DNA of 64,000 bases from Flavobacteriia bacterium (GCA_016178305.1 JACOTM010000020.1:1-64000); one strand, 5' to 3'; numbered from the stretch's first letter, positions 10,647 to 20,234 are shown. Notes: generated by a model not told the origin, from the sequence alone. A program made the numbers and translations.

Positions 10647-10772
10647 TAAATTTGTTATATCAAAGTTGAAAGTATTAAAAATAAATATATAAAATACTAA
10701 ACTCTTTTTTCAGTGAATAGTGGTTAGGTTAAGTTAGCAGAAAGCGATTCGATCCCTCGAATCGCTTTTTGC
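10647..10772 (+). ncRNA. Candidate small RNA ending in a strong terminator
   Basis: TAAATTTG (10647-10654) matches the Bacteroidota -7 consensus TAnnTTTG. Roughly 110 nt downstream is a perfect 12-bp terminator stem. Between them are a small AGTATT/AATACT hairpin and no open frame. A promoter-like box plus terminator with nothing coded between suggests a free-standing RNA of about 110 nt. Sequence alone does not tie it to 6S or another known family, and an SCO-operon terminator with an accidental promoter match is possible. Confidence 0.35.
10741..10770 (+). terminator. Rho-independent terminator
   Basis: Perfect stem AAAGCGATTCGA (10741-10752), loop TCCC, TCGAATCGCTTT (10757-10768), followed by TT-GC-TTT. 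Confidence 0.85.
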
Positions 10773-10926
10773 TTTATACTATTTTCTGTAGAAATAAGGA
10801 GATTTGTACTTATACTCATTTTGAAGATAAGAACTCATAAAATGAACATTTCCAACAAGCCCAACCGCCCTATATTGGGAAATTTAATAACCTCTCTAAA
10901 ATTATTTGATGAACAAATTTTAAAGG

Positions 10927-11732
10927 TTATGGTCTTAATACATTGAATTTTAATGATATGCCCGCAGAAAGATAAAAATAGTTATTTTTCACCCCTTCTT
11001 TAATGTTTCCTGTATGACCTTGATAATTCCATACAATTGGTATGGTAGATCCATTAATAAAATTTTCAGTTGTGTAGTTTAAATCATAAAAATATACATT
11101 GTTTCTAATATAACTACAACCAAAATTTAGGTAGGTATTGGAACATAATTTAAACTTTAGAGTTGTATTATAATCTAAATTTAAGATCGTATTTATCTTT
11201 TTTATTTTATTTGAATTATCATAATATTCTCCGCTATAAACGGACATATCATAACTATAACTTATCCAGTCTCTTCCTGGCGTACGACCCATTTCCCCAC
11301 CATAATGTTTGGTTTTATTAACAGCAAATCTTTTTATTACATTCACACCTAAATCTAAAACCATTCTACCATCGTAAAATTCAAATTGTTTAGAAATTCC
11401 AATATCTAATCCAATTCTATTATTTTTCAAGTCTATTCCTCCTAAAAGATCGGCTGATAATCTTTCATAACATCAAACTGCCCGCCAACATTTAGAAACA
11501 ATTTCTGTTTTTCCCAAATATTGTACCTATACAATATAGTTCCTGTAATATTGTATTGGGAATAAGTATTCAATATTTGTTGATGGTATTTTCCGTCTTT
11601 TGCAAAACCATTTTTTTCTCTAAAATTGTTGGTTGCAAAACCATATCCGAATTGAAAATTCACTTCACTGTCTTGAGAAAAAAAAGCTGAAGAAATCATG
11701 AAGATTATCAAAGATATAAAATATTTTTTCAT
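10927..11732 (-). pseudogene. Outer-membrane barrel-like protein, frameshifted
   Basis: The start at 11732 encodes a signal peptide (MKKYFISLIIFMISSAFFSQ) and strands up to NVGGQFD; that frame then stops at TAG 11442-11444. The next frame continues in register with a plausible barrel (YERLSADLLGGIDLKNN... to KFNVLRP) and stops at 10927. One indel between about 11445 and 11475 restores a 265-270-aa protein. The ATG inside the second part is not needed to explain it. Either the gene is recently broken or the sequence has an indel error. Function unknown; probably a lineage-specific surface barrel. Confidence 0.7.
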
Positions 11733-12005
11733 TTAATTTGTTGGTTGAGTTTTTTAAGCGAAATTTTTCGAGTGTTTATCTGTTAATATTTATATTCTTT
11801 TTCAGAACAAAATTTCTTTAAAAATTGGCAGAAACCCTTTTTTATACCGTTATTCAAGCAAGCTAAATCATAAAATATAAAACAAATTGATAAAGAAATG
11901 AGAGAATATTTTGTGAGGCTCTTAGGTACAAAAAATGGAACAAGAAAACGAATTAATTTGAAGTAAACGGAATAAAAAGAATTCAATATTTACTACGTTT
12001 CTAAA

Positions 12006-12030
12006 TTGTAACCTGAATACTTTATATTTG
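12006..12030 (+). promoter_or_regulatory. Possible promoter for the sensor operon
   Basis: TATATTTG at 12023-12030 matches TAnnTTTG, 27 bp before the ATG at 12058. The nearest upstream TTG (12006-12008) is closer than the usual 19-20 bp spacing, so only the -7 box is convincing. Confidence 0.4.
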
Positions 12031-12057
12031 TAGTTGTTAACTAAAAAATATCGTATA

Positions 12058-12579
12058 ATGGAAAATCAAATTTTAGAAAATAAAAATCAAAAAATCCAAT
12101 CAGATGGAGCTAATGTTATTATTAACACTGTGAAAGTAAATTTGCCTATTCCAACAGCAAGTACAATAACTTTTGGACCCGATAATCCCGATGGATTATT
12201 CCCTCCTTCTCCAATTATTCCAGATAATTACACTATATATCCGGTAAGTAATACCTATATTATACAAACAAATGTTTATTTACAAAACACTATAAGTAAT
12301 CCACAAACTTCCTATACAATCGAAGGATCTTTTGATGCAGTTTCTAAAATTTTCTACATTTGTTACAAAGCATTAGCGCCTACTCAGTCTTCTAAAACTA
12401 TGTATAGTTTGGTAACAATTAATATTACAGTTCCTCAATCTGTTTTTACTGGAATTAGTTCTTTTGATCTGGTACTTTGTAATTATACAGGAGCCTTTGA
12501 TGGACAATCTGGTGGTGGGGATACACCAGCAGGAACAACATCAAGAGGAACAAAAACAATAGCAGTTGGTTCTAGATAA
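12058..12579 (+). CDS. Hypothetical 173-aa protein preceding a sensor kinase
   Basis: I start at the ATG at 12058 (MENQILENKNQKIQSDG), which follows the TATATTTG box; an upstream in-frame ATG lies too near that box. No signal peptide or membrane segment is visible. The N-terminal 25 residues are polar. The middle is proline-rich (DGLFPPSPIIPDNY) and then predicted beta-strand (SYTIEGSFDAV, YSLVTINITVP). The C-terminus is Gly/Thr/Ser-rich with a GGG (FDGQSGGGDTPAG). It ends 6 bp before the histidine kinase. Not recognised; the position suggests a ligand or accessory factor of the sensor, which is inference. Confidence 0.65.
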   Translation: MENQILENKNQKIQSDGANVIINTVKVNLPIPTASTITFGPDNPDGLFPPSPIIPDNYTIYPVSNTYIIQTNVYLQNTISNPQTSYTIEGSFDAVSKIFYICYKALAPTQSSKTMYSLVTINITVPQSVFTGISSFDLVLCNYTGAFDGQSGGGDTPAGTTSRGTKTIAVGSR

Positions 12580-12585
12580 CAATAG

Positions 12586-14322
12586 ATGAAAAAAATAGTA
12601 TTTGTTGGCTTTTTTGTTTTTTTATTTTGCAATCATTTATTCGCGCAAAAAAAATGGAATAGTTTTCTACAAAATGATTTTTATAAAATAGGAATTGAGC
12701 ATAAGAAAGATATTTCGTTTTATAAGACAATAAACTATTTTTTGGAAAAAAATTGGGACTCAACAATTGTTACTTCTTCAAAAATTTTCAGTAAAAATAA
12801 CCCTGCGATAAAGGATTATATTCATTATTGCAGGGCTTTTAGTTTTTTAAGTAAACAGCTACTTATGAAATCTAAAAAAGAATTTTTAATGATCTCTCCT
12901 AATTTTAAATTTGAAAGCAAAGTTCAAATGAATTTGGGAGAAATAGCACTTGGAGAAAATAAATATTCAACAGCTTTAGGCTATTATCAATCAATTCTAA
13001 ATGATAAAGATTTCAGCAAAAATGACATTAAAAAAAGTGCCTTATTGCTTAATATAGGTTTGTGTTATTTTCACCTCAATCAAATTTCTGTAGCAGAAAA
13101 TTTTTATTTTAAAAGTTTAGCGATACAGCAAAAACAAAAAGACACCAGTTTTCTTATTAGTTCTTACATTAATATCGCCAATTTATATTACGAACAATAC
13201 AAAGATAAAGAAGCTATCTATTATTTTAAAAAAGCTTATGAGAGTGCGGCGAATGTGACAGATCCTCAATTGAAACAAATGACAGCTTTTAATATGGCTG
13301 TAGTAGAAGAAAACAGAGGAGAAATAGTAAAAGCAATGCATTATCGAAAGGAATTTGAAAATTGGAATGATTCTTTACACAATCAAAATAAGGTTTGGGA
13401 AATAGCTGAATTAGAAAAAAGATTTGCCATTCAGCAAAAACAAAAGAAAATTAATTTGCTAAGTATTGAAAATAGAGCCAAAAATGCAGAACGTAATGGA
13501 TTCTTTTTTGCTTCTCTTCTTTTATTAGGCACTTTATTTTCGGGAATATATTTCTATCGTCTTAAAATACATAAAAATAAAATTATCGAAAATCAACGAA
13601 ATGAATTGGATCAATTGAATGCAACTAAAGATAAATTACTTTCTATTGTTAGTCACGACTTAAGATCTTCAGTAAATGCTTTAAAAAATAGTAATCAAAA
13701 AATATTACGAAATTTTGAGTCTAATAACTATGATGAAATGGGATCTTTATTACTAAGAAACGCTAACATAACCAACAGTTCATATAATTTATTAGACAAT
13801 ATTCTTCATTGGGCTCAGCAACAAAATGAACAATTATATTTTCAACAAGAAGATATTCATCTTTCCAAAATTGTAGATCAAGTTATCTTCAATTATAAGT
13901 ACATCTTATTAGAAAAAGAAGTTACGTTTTCAAATAAAATACCAATTGAAACACTTGTTTTTTGCGATATTGACTCCTTGAAAATTGTATTTCGAAATTT
14001 GATTGATAATGCAATAAAATTTTCAAAAATTGGTGGTCAAATTTCAATGTATCTATTAAATAATCAAATAGATGATTTTGTTTGTTTTGCTATCGAAGAT
14101 ACTGGCTGTGGAATGCCACAAGAAGTTCTGGATAAATTAAGATTGAATCATCACTTATTAACACAAAAAAACAATAAAGAAATAATTGGTACAGGACTAG
14201 GGTTTCAACTGTGTAAATCTATGCTAAAGAAAAATAATGGAGAAATTACTTTGATAGAAAGCAAATTAAATATTGGAACAAAAATTATTATAAATTTACC
14301 GAAACAAAAAAAGAATGAGTAA
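12586..14322 (+). CDS. TPR-containing sensor histidine kinase
   Basis: 578 aa. Signal peptide (MKKIVFVGFFVFLFCNHLFAQ), a periplasmic run of TPR-type helices (residues 25-290), one membrane helix (about 305-325) and a coiled linker lead to the HisKA box SIVSHDLRSS with phospho-acceptor His357. The ATPase domain has RNLIDNAIKFS (N box), DTGCGMP (G1) and GTGLGFQLC (G2). TPR-sensor kinases of this layout are common in Bacteroidota. Its stop overlaps the response regulator start by 8 bp, so the two form a cognate pair. The stimulus is unknown. Confidence 0.93.
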   Translation: MKKIVFVGFFVFLFCNHLFAQKKWNSFLQNDFYKIGIEHKKDISFYKTINYFLEKNWDSTIVTSSKIFSKNNPAIKDYIHYCRAFSFLSKQLLMKSKKEFLMISPNFKFESKVQMNLGEIALGENKYSTALGYYQSILNDKDFSKNDIKKSALLLNIGLCYFHLNQISVAENFYFKSLAIQQKQKDTSFLISSYINIANLYYEQYKDKEAIYYFKKAYESAANVTDPQLKQMTAFNMAVVEENRGEIVKAMHYRKEFENWNDSLHNQNKVWEIAELEKRFAIQQKQKKINLLSIENRAKNAERNGFFFASLLLLGTLFSGIYFYRLKIHKNKIIENQRNELDQLNATKDKLLSIVSHDLRSSVNALKNSNQKILRNFESNNYDEMGSLLLRNANITNSSYNLLDNILHWAQQQNEQLYFQQEDIHLSKIVDQVIFNYKYILLEKEVTFSNKIPIETLVFCDIDSLKIVFRNLIDNAIKFSKIGGQISMYLLNNQIDDFVCFAIEDTGCGMPQEVLDKLRLNHHLLTQKNNKEIIGTGLGFQLCKSMLKKNNGEITLIESKLNIGTKIIINLPKQKKNE

Positions 14323-15058
14323 AATAAATATACTAATAGTTGAAGATTCTTTCGAAGAAAGTGAATTATTGGTTGATTTACTTGAAACGAATGGATATAA
14401 TATTGTTGGTATTGCTCGGAATTTTAAAGAAGCAATTACTTTATATCATTCTGAAAATTTTGATTTAGTAATTATTGATATTTTTTTGAATGGTTTACCA
14501 GAAGGAATTTTGTTTGCAGAAACCATTACAAGTATTCCAAATGGAATGAAACCTTTTGTATTCCTTACAAGTTCAAAAGATCGACAAATATTTGAGCGCG
14601 CCAAATTGACAAAGCCTTTTAGTTTTTTGATGAAACCATTCAACCAATTAGAAGTCTTATATGCAATTGAAATGGCTATTGAAAAATATTATGATCAAAA
14701 TTTAATGTTTTCATCAGTTGAACAACTCGTCAATTCTCAAGATTTTTTATTTATAAAGAAAAAATGCAATCTAGTAAAAGTTTTTAAATCTGACATCATT
14801 TTTATTGAAGTTGAAGATCGATATTGTAATATCTTTACTGAAAACGAAAAATTTGTAGTTCAAATATCATTGACGAAAATGGAATCTTATTTAGGTAAAG
14901 AAATTTTCACCCGTACTCATAGAAATTATTTAATCAATAAAAATAAAATTTCAGAAATCGATATTACTGATAACCTTATTTATTTACAAGGGAATTATAA
15001 AGTATTATTAAGTGAGACCTATAAAGGTTTTATCAATGACTTTAATATTTTAAGATAA
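14315..15058 (+). CDS. LytTR-family response regulator
   Basis: 247 aa. The receiver domain (residues 1-125) has acidic D11, phospho-acceptor D55 (LVIIDIF), T/S near 88 (FLTSS) and K near 108 (LMKPF). The C-terminal domain (about 140-247) is LytTR DNA-binding (FIEVEDRYCNIFTENEKF, FTRTHRNYLINKNKI). LytTR regulators bind paired direct repeats. It pairs with the upstream TPR kinase; the 97-aa and T9SS genes downstream are reasonable but unproven targets. Confidence 0.93.
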   Translation: MSKINILIVEDSFEESELLVDLLETNGYNIVGIARNFKEAITLYHSENFDLVIIDIFLNGLPEGILFAETITSIPNGMKPFVFLTSSKDRQIFERAKLTKPFSFLMKPFNQLEVLYAIEMAIEKYYDQNLMFSSVEQLVNSQDFLFIKKKCNLVKVFKSDIIFIEVEDRYCNIFTENEKFVVQISLTKMESYLGKEIFTRTHRNYLINKNKISEIDITDNLIYLQGNYKVLLSETYKGFINDFNILR

Positions 15059-15113
15059 ACCTCTCATTTTTTTAGAATTTTCTGATTATCTCATACATTC
15101 TTTCTCTGCTTTC

Positions 15114-15141
15114 ATGACATAGAATAACCTTTCTATGTCAT
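15114..15141. terminator. Perfect 11-bp hairpin after the response regulator
   Basis: ATGACATAGAA (15114-15124), loop TAACCT, TTCTATGTCAT (15131-15141). No T-run follows, so it may be a weak terminator, an RNA processing structure or a palindromic protein-binding site. Confidence 0.45.
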
Positions 15142-15238
15142 TCGCAATTTACTTTCGGTATATGCAATATAAATTCACCTCAGAAACAGAAGGCGTGTTC
15201 CGAAAAGCCAGTAGAGTAGGAAAATAATTAAAATTAAA

Positions 15239-15532
15239 ATGGAAACAGTAGCAGAAAAAAATGTAGTAATCAAATCAATACTAGGTGGTTGGTCTCTATA
15301 TCGAGAATTAAATGTGAATGACTTAACAGTTTTTAATGAAGCTTTAAACGGGTTGGTAGGTGTCAAATATACTCCTCAACTAGTATCAACTCAAATTGTT
15401 GCCGGCGAAAATTATAAATTTAAATGTTTAGCTCAACCTTCAGTTATAGAAATGACACAATATGAGGCTATTATTCATATTTTTAAACCCTTAAGCGGAA
15501 TGCCTTTTATCACGCATATTACTTCATTTTAA
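15239..15532 (+). CDS. Single-domain cystatin/stefin-like protein
   Basis: 97 aa, close to the size of animal stefins. It carries the three cystatin landmarks in order: an N-terminal Gly pair (G16-G17), the inhibitory first loop QIVAG (Q52-G56, in TQIVAGENYKFKC), and a C-terminal hydrophobic loop region (IFKPLSGMPF). Cystatins inhibit papain-like C1 cysteine proteases through these wedges. No signal peptide is visible, so it would act in the cytosol or leave by another route. It follows the two-component system by 180 bp. Cystatin assignment is from motif, length and order; actual inhibition is inference. Confidence 0.7.
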   Translation: METVAEKNVVIKSILGGWSLYRELNVNDLTVFNEALNGLVGVKYTPQLVSTQIVAGENYKFKCLAQPSVIEMTQYEAIIHIFKPLSGMPFITHITSF

Positions 15533-15555
15533 TGCATACTAAATCACCTATTTTC

Positions 15556-15583
15556 TTAAGGTTGATTTTATTTTAAACCTTAA
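15556..15583 (+). terminator. Terminator-like hairpin
   Basis: TTAAGGTT (15556-15563) and AACCTTAA (15576-15583) form an 8-bp stem after the cystatin-like gene, followed by TTTCGATT. It is AT-rich and weak. Confidence 0.4.
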
Positions 15584-15707
15584 TTTCGATTATCTTGATA
15601 TTTTGAAGAATACTTTCTTTATATCATGTATTACAGTTATTTTACCCTTACTATATTATTAGAAAATTAACAATTGATGTAGTAATAAATTCATTAATAA
15701 AGAAAAA

Positions 15708-18700
15708 ATGAAAGAGAATTACAAATTAAGTATATTATTCAGTTATTTAAAAAATGTTCAAGTGGCTACTGCTTTATTGACTTTTTTATGCTTTATGTCA
15801 ACTGAATCTTTTGCCAGTTACTATTGGCAAGTTAGTGCAATTACGGGAATTACTGGAGGGAATACATACTCTATGAATGCTCCGGCAAGTCCAATTACAA
15901 TTAATATTAATCAATGTGCTGGCGGGATTTCTCAGCCTCACAATTCAACTATTTATAACATTACATGGTACAAAAATACCGTGAATTCAACAGTTGGTGG
16001 TACATTGGTTGCAAGTTCTGTTGTTGGAACTCCGTATTCGTTTACGACTACACAATCTTATACACCTTCAACATCAACTTCAGGTACTTTGTATTATTAT
16101 GCTGTATTATCAAATCCCTCTATGACAACTTGTGGGTTTACTAGTACATTGACTAGTCCCACAACAGCTGTGACAGTTGCAAGTCCTGCTGCTGCGTTAA
16201 ATTTTGATGGGAATGATGATTTTGTGAATATTGGAAATTCCGTAACTTCTAGTTTAAGTGGCGGTCATAATATTACTGTTGAGGCTTGGGTTAATCCTGA
16301 AACAATGAATAATTTAGGTTGTATAATTGGTAATTATAATACTAGTTCAAACAATAACTTACAATTTTTATTAAGAAGAAGTACAAATTCATATTATGAA
16401 TTTTGGGTTGGTAATGGTGGCGTTTGGAATCAATTAACTTCTTCTATTGCTCCTGTATCAAATGTTTGGCAACATGTTGCTGCTACATGGGATGGATCTG
16501 TTTCAAAAATTTACATTAATGGCATTATTGCAGGAACAATAAATACAGCCATTTCTAGTTTTGGTACTGCTAATAATAACAATATATGGATAGGTGCTAA
16601 TAATATTAATGAGAATTTTAATGGAAAGATTGATGAAGTTCGTGTTTGGAACAGAACTTTATCTCAAGCTGAAATTCAAAATAATATGAATGGTGAAATT
16701 CTGACAACGGCAAATGGGTTAATGGTAAATTATCACTTCAACCAAGGAGTAAATAATGGAAACAACGCGAGTATAACAACATTAAATGATGCTAGTGGAT
16801 CTTCTATTAACGGAACTTTAAATAATTTTTCTTTAACTGGGTCAACTTCAAATTGGATTGCTCCAGGGGCTGTACCAAGTGGTATTGCTGTTCCCCAATT
16901 TATTAATGTAATTACAACTTCAATTGTAAGTCAGTCAAATGTAAATTGTCATGGCGGAAATAATGGGTCTGCAACAATAACTGCATCAGGAGAAGGAAAT
17001 CTTACTTATTCTTGGTCGCCAACAGGAGGAACTTCTGCAACAGCAACAGGTTTAATCGCCGGGAATTATATCTGTACAGTATCAAATGAATACGGAACTA
17101 CAGCAAATCAAACCGTGACAATTTCAGAACCAGCTGCAATTTCAGCTATAAGTTATGTTACAATTTGTGGAAATCAATCTTATTCAATAGGTACAAGTAC
17201 ATATACTACTACTGGAGTTTACACCGATATATTATCTAATTCAAATGGCTGTGATAGTACGGTTGTCACCCATTTAACTGTTCATCCGATTTATTCTTTT
17301 GTCGATACAGTAACAATTGAACAAGGTCAAAGTGCTTTAATTGGGGGAGTAAATAGAACAACGGCAGGAGATTATCCTTCACATTATTCATCAATTAATG
17401 GCTGCGACAGTACAATTACCACAACCTTAAATGTTTTGTTAATGTCTAGCCCTTCCAATTTAATAGCAACTCCATTTTCTCAAACTCAAATTAATTTAAG
17501 TTGGGCAGACAATTCACAAAATGAGTTTGGTTATATGATTGAAAGAGCATTGACATCTAATGGAACATTTGAACAAGTTGGTTTTACAAATCAAAATGAA
17601 ACAACTTTTACAGATTTAGAATTAATAGCAAATACAAATTATTGTTATAGAATCGTTGCAATGAATAGTAATGGTGAATTTTCAACTTATTCTTCAATTG
17701 TATGTGCTTCAACATTCCCGGTTATTATTTCTCCAGCTTCATATTTAACAGCAACTCCTTTATCTCAAACAAGTGTACAATTAAATTGGAGTGATAATTC
17801 ATCTACAGAATCAGGGTTTATTATTGTAAGTGAAATAAATGGACAAGGATTTAGTAATATCGATACCGTTGCTTCAAATATTACAACATATTTAAATACG
17901 GGATTGCTTGCAAATACAACATATAACTATAAAATAATTACTTACAATATTGGAGGAAATGCTCCATTTTCAAATACAGCTACTGCGTTAACATTTGATA
18001 ATTTACCAAATGCACCTATTAATCTTATAGCAACAAGTGTATCCGCAATTGATGTTCAGTTAACTTGGAATGATGTTTCAACAAACGAAGATTTATTCTT
18101 AATTCAAAGAAGTGCCTCATCAGGGTCAGGTTTTTTTACAATAGCAACAGTAGTAGCTAATACAACTTCTTTCAATGATTTTGAAGGTTTGAACTCAAAT
18201 ACAGAAGTTTATTATCGCATCGTTGCTGTAAACTCTGGAGGTAATACTTTTTCAAATGAAGCTTATACCCAAACATTAGCAACTGCAGGTTATGTGATGG
18301 ATAGTGTATTTATGAATTGTAGAGATGCATCATTTTGTATGCCAATCAAGTTAAATCATACAATTTCAGGAGTTATCGGTTACGATTTTACAGTCAACTT
18401 TGATACTACCAAATATGATTTTGATGGAATATCTATAAATTCAGCATTAATAAATCCAGCATTTACGGAGTTTTCAACTTATTCAAATGCAAATGGTACA
18501 GTCAAAGTTTTAGTAAATATTATTGGTTCTGCTCCATCTAATACATCTTTTAATGGTAATGGCTCTCTTTTGTGTATGAATTTCATCAAACATTTAGATT
18601 ACGAACAAGGTGTAGATCAGATTTCAATTTCTAATATTTTAGAAAGTTATGCGACTGGAACAATTTTTCAAACAATCTCAAACGGAGTTGTTAAAGTGGA

Positions 18701-20072
18701 TAAAGATACATTAGCTCCAGGAGTATTGCGTACATGGAATAATAATCAAGTAATGAGTTATAATAGTGCAAATCAAAATCAGTTTTTGATTACTAAAATT
18801 TATGGAAGCAATATTACAAATACAACTCAATCTACAAATTTTGTAACGCCTGATATTAATGGAAAATTTAATCATAATATTTATGATGGGAATTATATTA
18901 AAATTGTAAGAGATATTGCCGCATCAACGATTATGATGCCATTCATTAATGGATTAGATGTTCAAAAAATTAAACAAATAGCACAAAGTGATGCGAATTT
19001 TTTACCAAACGCATTTCAAATAATTGCTGCAGATGTTAATATGGATGGTCAAGTTACGGCAGGTGATGTAACTTTAGTTAAACAAAGACTGACACTTACA
19101 ATTGGTCAATATCCTCAAGCTTGGAATGTTACAAATGGTGAAGCTTCAAAAGATTGGATTTTCGTTGATTCAATGACTGTTGTTAGCGCTACTTCTTTTC
19201 AACGTTCAACCATTTATCCTGCTTATGATGGAATTGGGTTCAATAAAAATCATGTGCCCCATGTAGGATTAACTTTACCAGTAGCAGTTGATTATACAGG
19301 AAATTGTCCAGAATTTTCAACATCATATTTCAAAGGAATATTATTAGGCGATATTGATGGGAATTTCAATCAAATGGCTGCAGGAGGAACTAAATCAATG
19401 GATATTAATTCGATTGCTTTCGAAATAGCAGCTGCGGTACAGCATGAAAATTGTGTTGTCGATATACCATTTTATACGGGTGAATTTATTGGAGATAGTG
19501 TATTTGCAATAGATTTTGATATGGCATATAATAATTCTCAATTGGAATTTGATGAAATAATTTACAATAATTCAAGTTCTTCTTCTGAGCAATTATACAA
19601 TCAAGTTGATGGAAATAGAATCTTATTTACTTCCTCAGATGTTTATGCTTATGCACCTTCTACATTATTAGGATATATCCGTTTCAATGTTTTAGCAAAT
19701 CAAATATCAGCAACTGATTTTGGAACAATAACATCATATATTAATGGAATTGAAAGAAATGTAAGTATCGAAGGTCTTTCTAATTGCGCCAATTACAACG
19801 GCCTTCAAGAAGTAGAAGAAACACAAAATTTACATGTATTCCCTAATCCACATTCAGATAATTTTGTGGTAGAATTAAATACAGCTACAGATAAAAATGT
19901 AGAAATTTATTTAACAAATGTTTATGGTGAAATTGTTCAAATCATCGAGAATGGAACTGTTACAGGAACTTACAAAAAACAAGTTAATACTTCAGAATTA
20001 ACAAGTGGTGTATATTTCTTAACGATGAAATCAAATGGTCAAACAATCGTAAACAAATTAGTTAAAAAGTAG
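15708..20072 (+). CDS. Large T9SS-secreted multidomain surface protein
   Basis: 1454 aa. Signal peptide to about residue 37. Then a LamG/concanavalin-like domain (about 162-385; LNFDGNDDFVNIGN, IDEVRVWNRTLSQAEI), a SprB-type repeat (about 405-475; CHGGNNGSATITASGEG, YSWSPTGG) and three fibronectin III domains (about 580-865). A cohesin-like region follows (about 865-1000), with dockerin/EF-hand-like repeats (DVNMDGQVTAGDVTLVKQRL near 1107; a second near 1215). The C-terminal 80 residues are a T9SS type A sorting domain (VFPNPHSDNF, GVYFLTMKSNG). It is likely a cell-surface adhesin or carbohydrate-binding protein. It is a single gene with its own terminator. Confidence 0.93.
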   Translation: MKENYKLSILFSYLKNVQVATALLTFLCFMSTESFASYYWQVSAITGITGGNTYSMNAPASPITININQCAGGISQPHNSTIYNITWYKNTVNSTVGGTLVASSVVGTPYSFTTTQSYTPSTSTSGTLYYYAVLSNPSMTTCGFTSTLTSPTTAVTVASPAAALNFDGNDDFVNIGNSVTSSLSGGHNITVEAWVNPETMNNLGCIIGNYNTSSNNNLQFLLRRSTNSYYEFWVGNGGVWNQLTSSIAPVSNVWQHVAATWDGSVSKIYINGIIAGTINTAISSFGTANNNNIWIGANNINENFNGKIDEVRVWNRTLSQAEIQNNMNGEILTTANGLMVNYHFNQGVNNGNNASITTLNDASGSSINGTLNNFSLTGSTSNWIAPGAVPSGIAVPQFINVITTSIVSQSNVNCHGGNNGSATITASGEGNLTYSWSPTGGTSATATGLIAGNYICTVSNEYGTTANQTVTISEPAAISAISYVTICGNQSYSIGTSTYTTTGVYTDILSNSNGCDSTVVTHLTVHPIYSFVDTVTIEQGQSALIGGVNRTTAGDYPSHYSSINGCDSTITTTLNVLLMSSPSNLIATPFSQTQINLSWADNSQNEFGYMIERALTSNGTFEQVGFTNQNETTFTDLELIANTNYCYRIVAMNSNGEFSTYSSIVCASTFPVIISPASYLTATPLSQTSVQLNWSDNSSTESGFIIVSEINGQGFSNIDTVASNITTYLNTGLLANTTYNYKIITYNIGGNAPFSNTATALTFDNLPNAPINLIATSVSAIDVQLTWNDVSTNEDLFLIQRSASSGSGFFTIATVVANTTSFNDFEGLNSNTEVYYRIVAVNSGGNTFSNEAYTQTLATAGYVMDSVFMNCRDASFCMPIKLNHTISGVIGYDFTVNFDTTKYDFDGISINSALINPAFTEFSTYSNANGTVKVLVNIIGSAPSNTSFNGNGSLLCMNFIKHLDYEQGVDQISISNILESYATGTIFQTISNGVVKVDKDTLAPGVLRTWNNNQVMSYNSANQNQFLITKIYGSNITNTTQSTNFVTPDINGKFNHNIYDGNYIKIVRDIAASTIMMPFINGLDVQKIKQIAQSDANFLPNAFQIIAADVNMDGQVTAGDVTLVKQRLTLTIGQYPQAWNVTNGEASKDWIFVDSMTVVSATSFQRSTIYPAYDGIGFNKNHVPHVGLTLPVAVDYTGNCPEFSTSYFKGILLGDIDGNFNQMAAGGTKSMDINSIAFEIAAAVQHENCVVDIPFYTGEFIGDSVFAIDFDMAYNNSQLEFDEIIYNNSSSSSEQLYNQVDGNRILFTSSDVYAYAPSTLLGYIRFNVLANQISATDFGTITSYINGIERNVSIEGLSNCANYNGLQEVEETQNLHVFPNPHSDNFVVELNTATDKNVEIYLTNVYGEIVQIIENGTVTGTYKKQVNTSELTSGVYFLTMKSNGQTIVNKLVKK

Positions 20073-20092
20073 AAATACATAATTTAGCAATT

Positions 20093-20124
20093 AGCCGTGA
20101 GGATTCGTTCTCACGGCTTTTTTG
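20093..20124 (+). terminator. Rho-independent terminator of the T9SS protein gene
   Basis: AGCCGTGAG (20093-20101), 8-nt loop, CTCACGGCT (20110-20118), then TTTTTG. Confidence 0.92.
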
Positions 20125-20179
20125 TTTTTATAATGAATGAAAGCATTTTTTGAATGTGACCAATAAATAATCATGTTAA

Positions 20180-20207
20180 CCTTAGTCTATAAAATTTTAC
20201 ACTCCGA
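20180..20207 (+). repeat. Remnant end of the intergenic palindromic element
   Basis: CCTTAGTCTATAAAATTTTA and the following CACTC match the ends of the elements at 1887 and 59933 (CCTnAGTTCGATTAAAATTTTA, CACTC) with few differences. No partner end is nearby, so this looks like a decayed or solo end. Confidence 0.5.
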
Positions 20208-20234
20208 TTTTAATAAGGATCATCTATAAAAAAT

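Noticed and set aside
11783-11986. 67-aa minus-strand frame in the gap before the sensor operon
   Set aside because: Low-complexity F/K/S composition, no start context or family; a plus-strand fragment here (MREYFVRLLGTKNGTRKRINLK) is equally open, so this may be a relic of a lost gene but cannot be supported.
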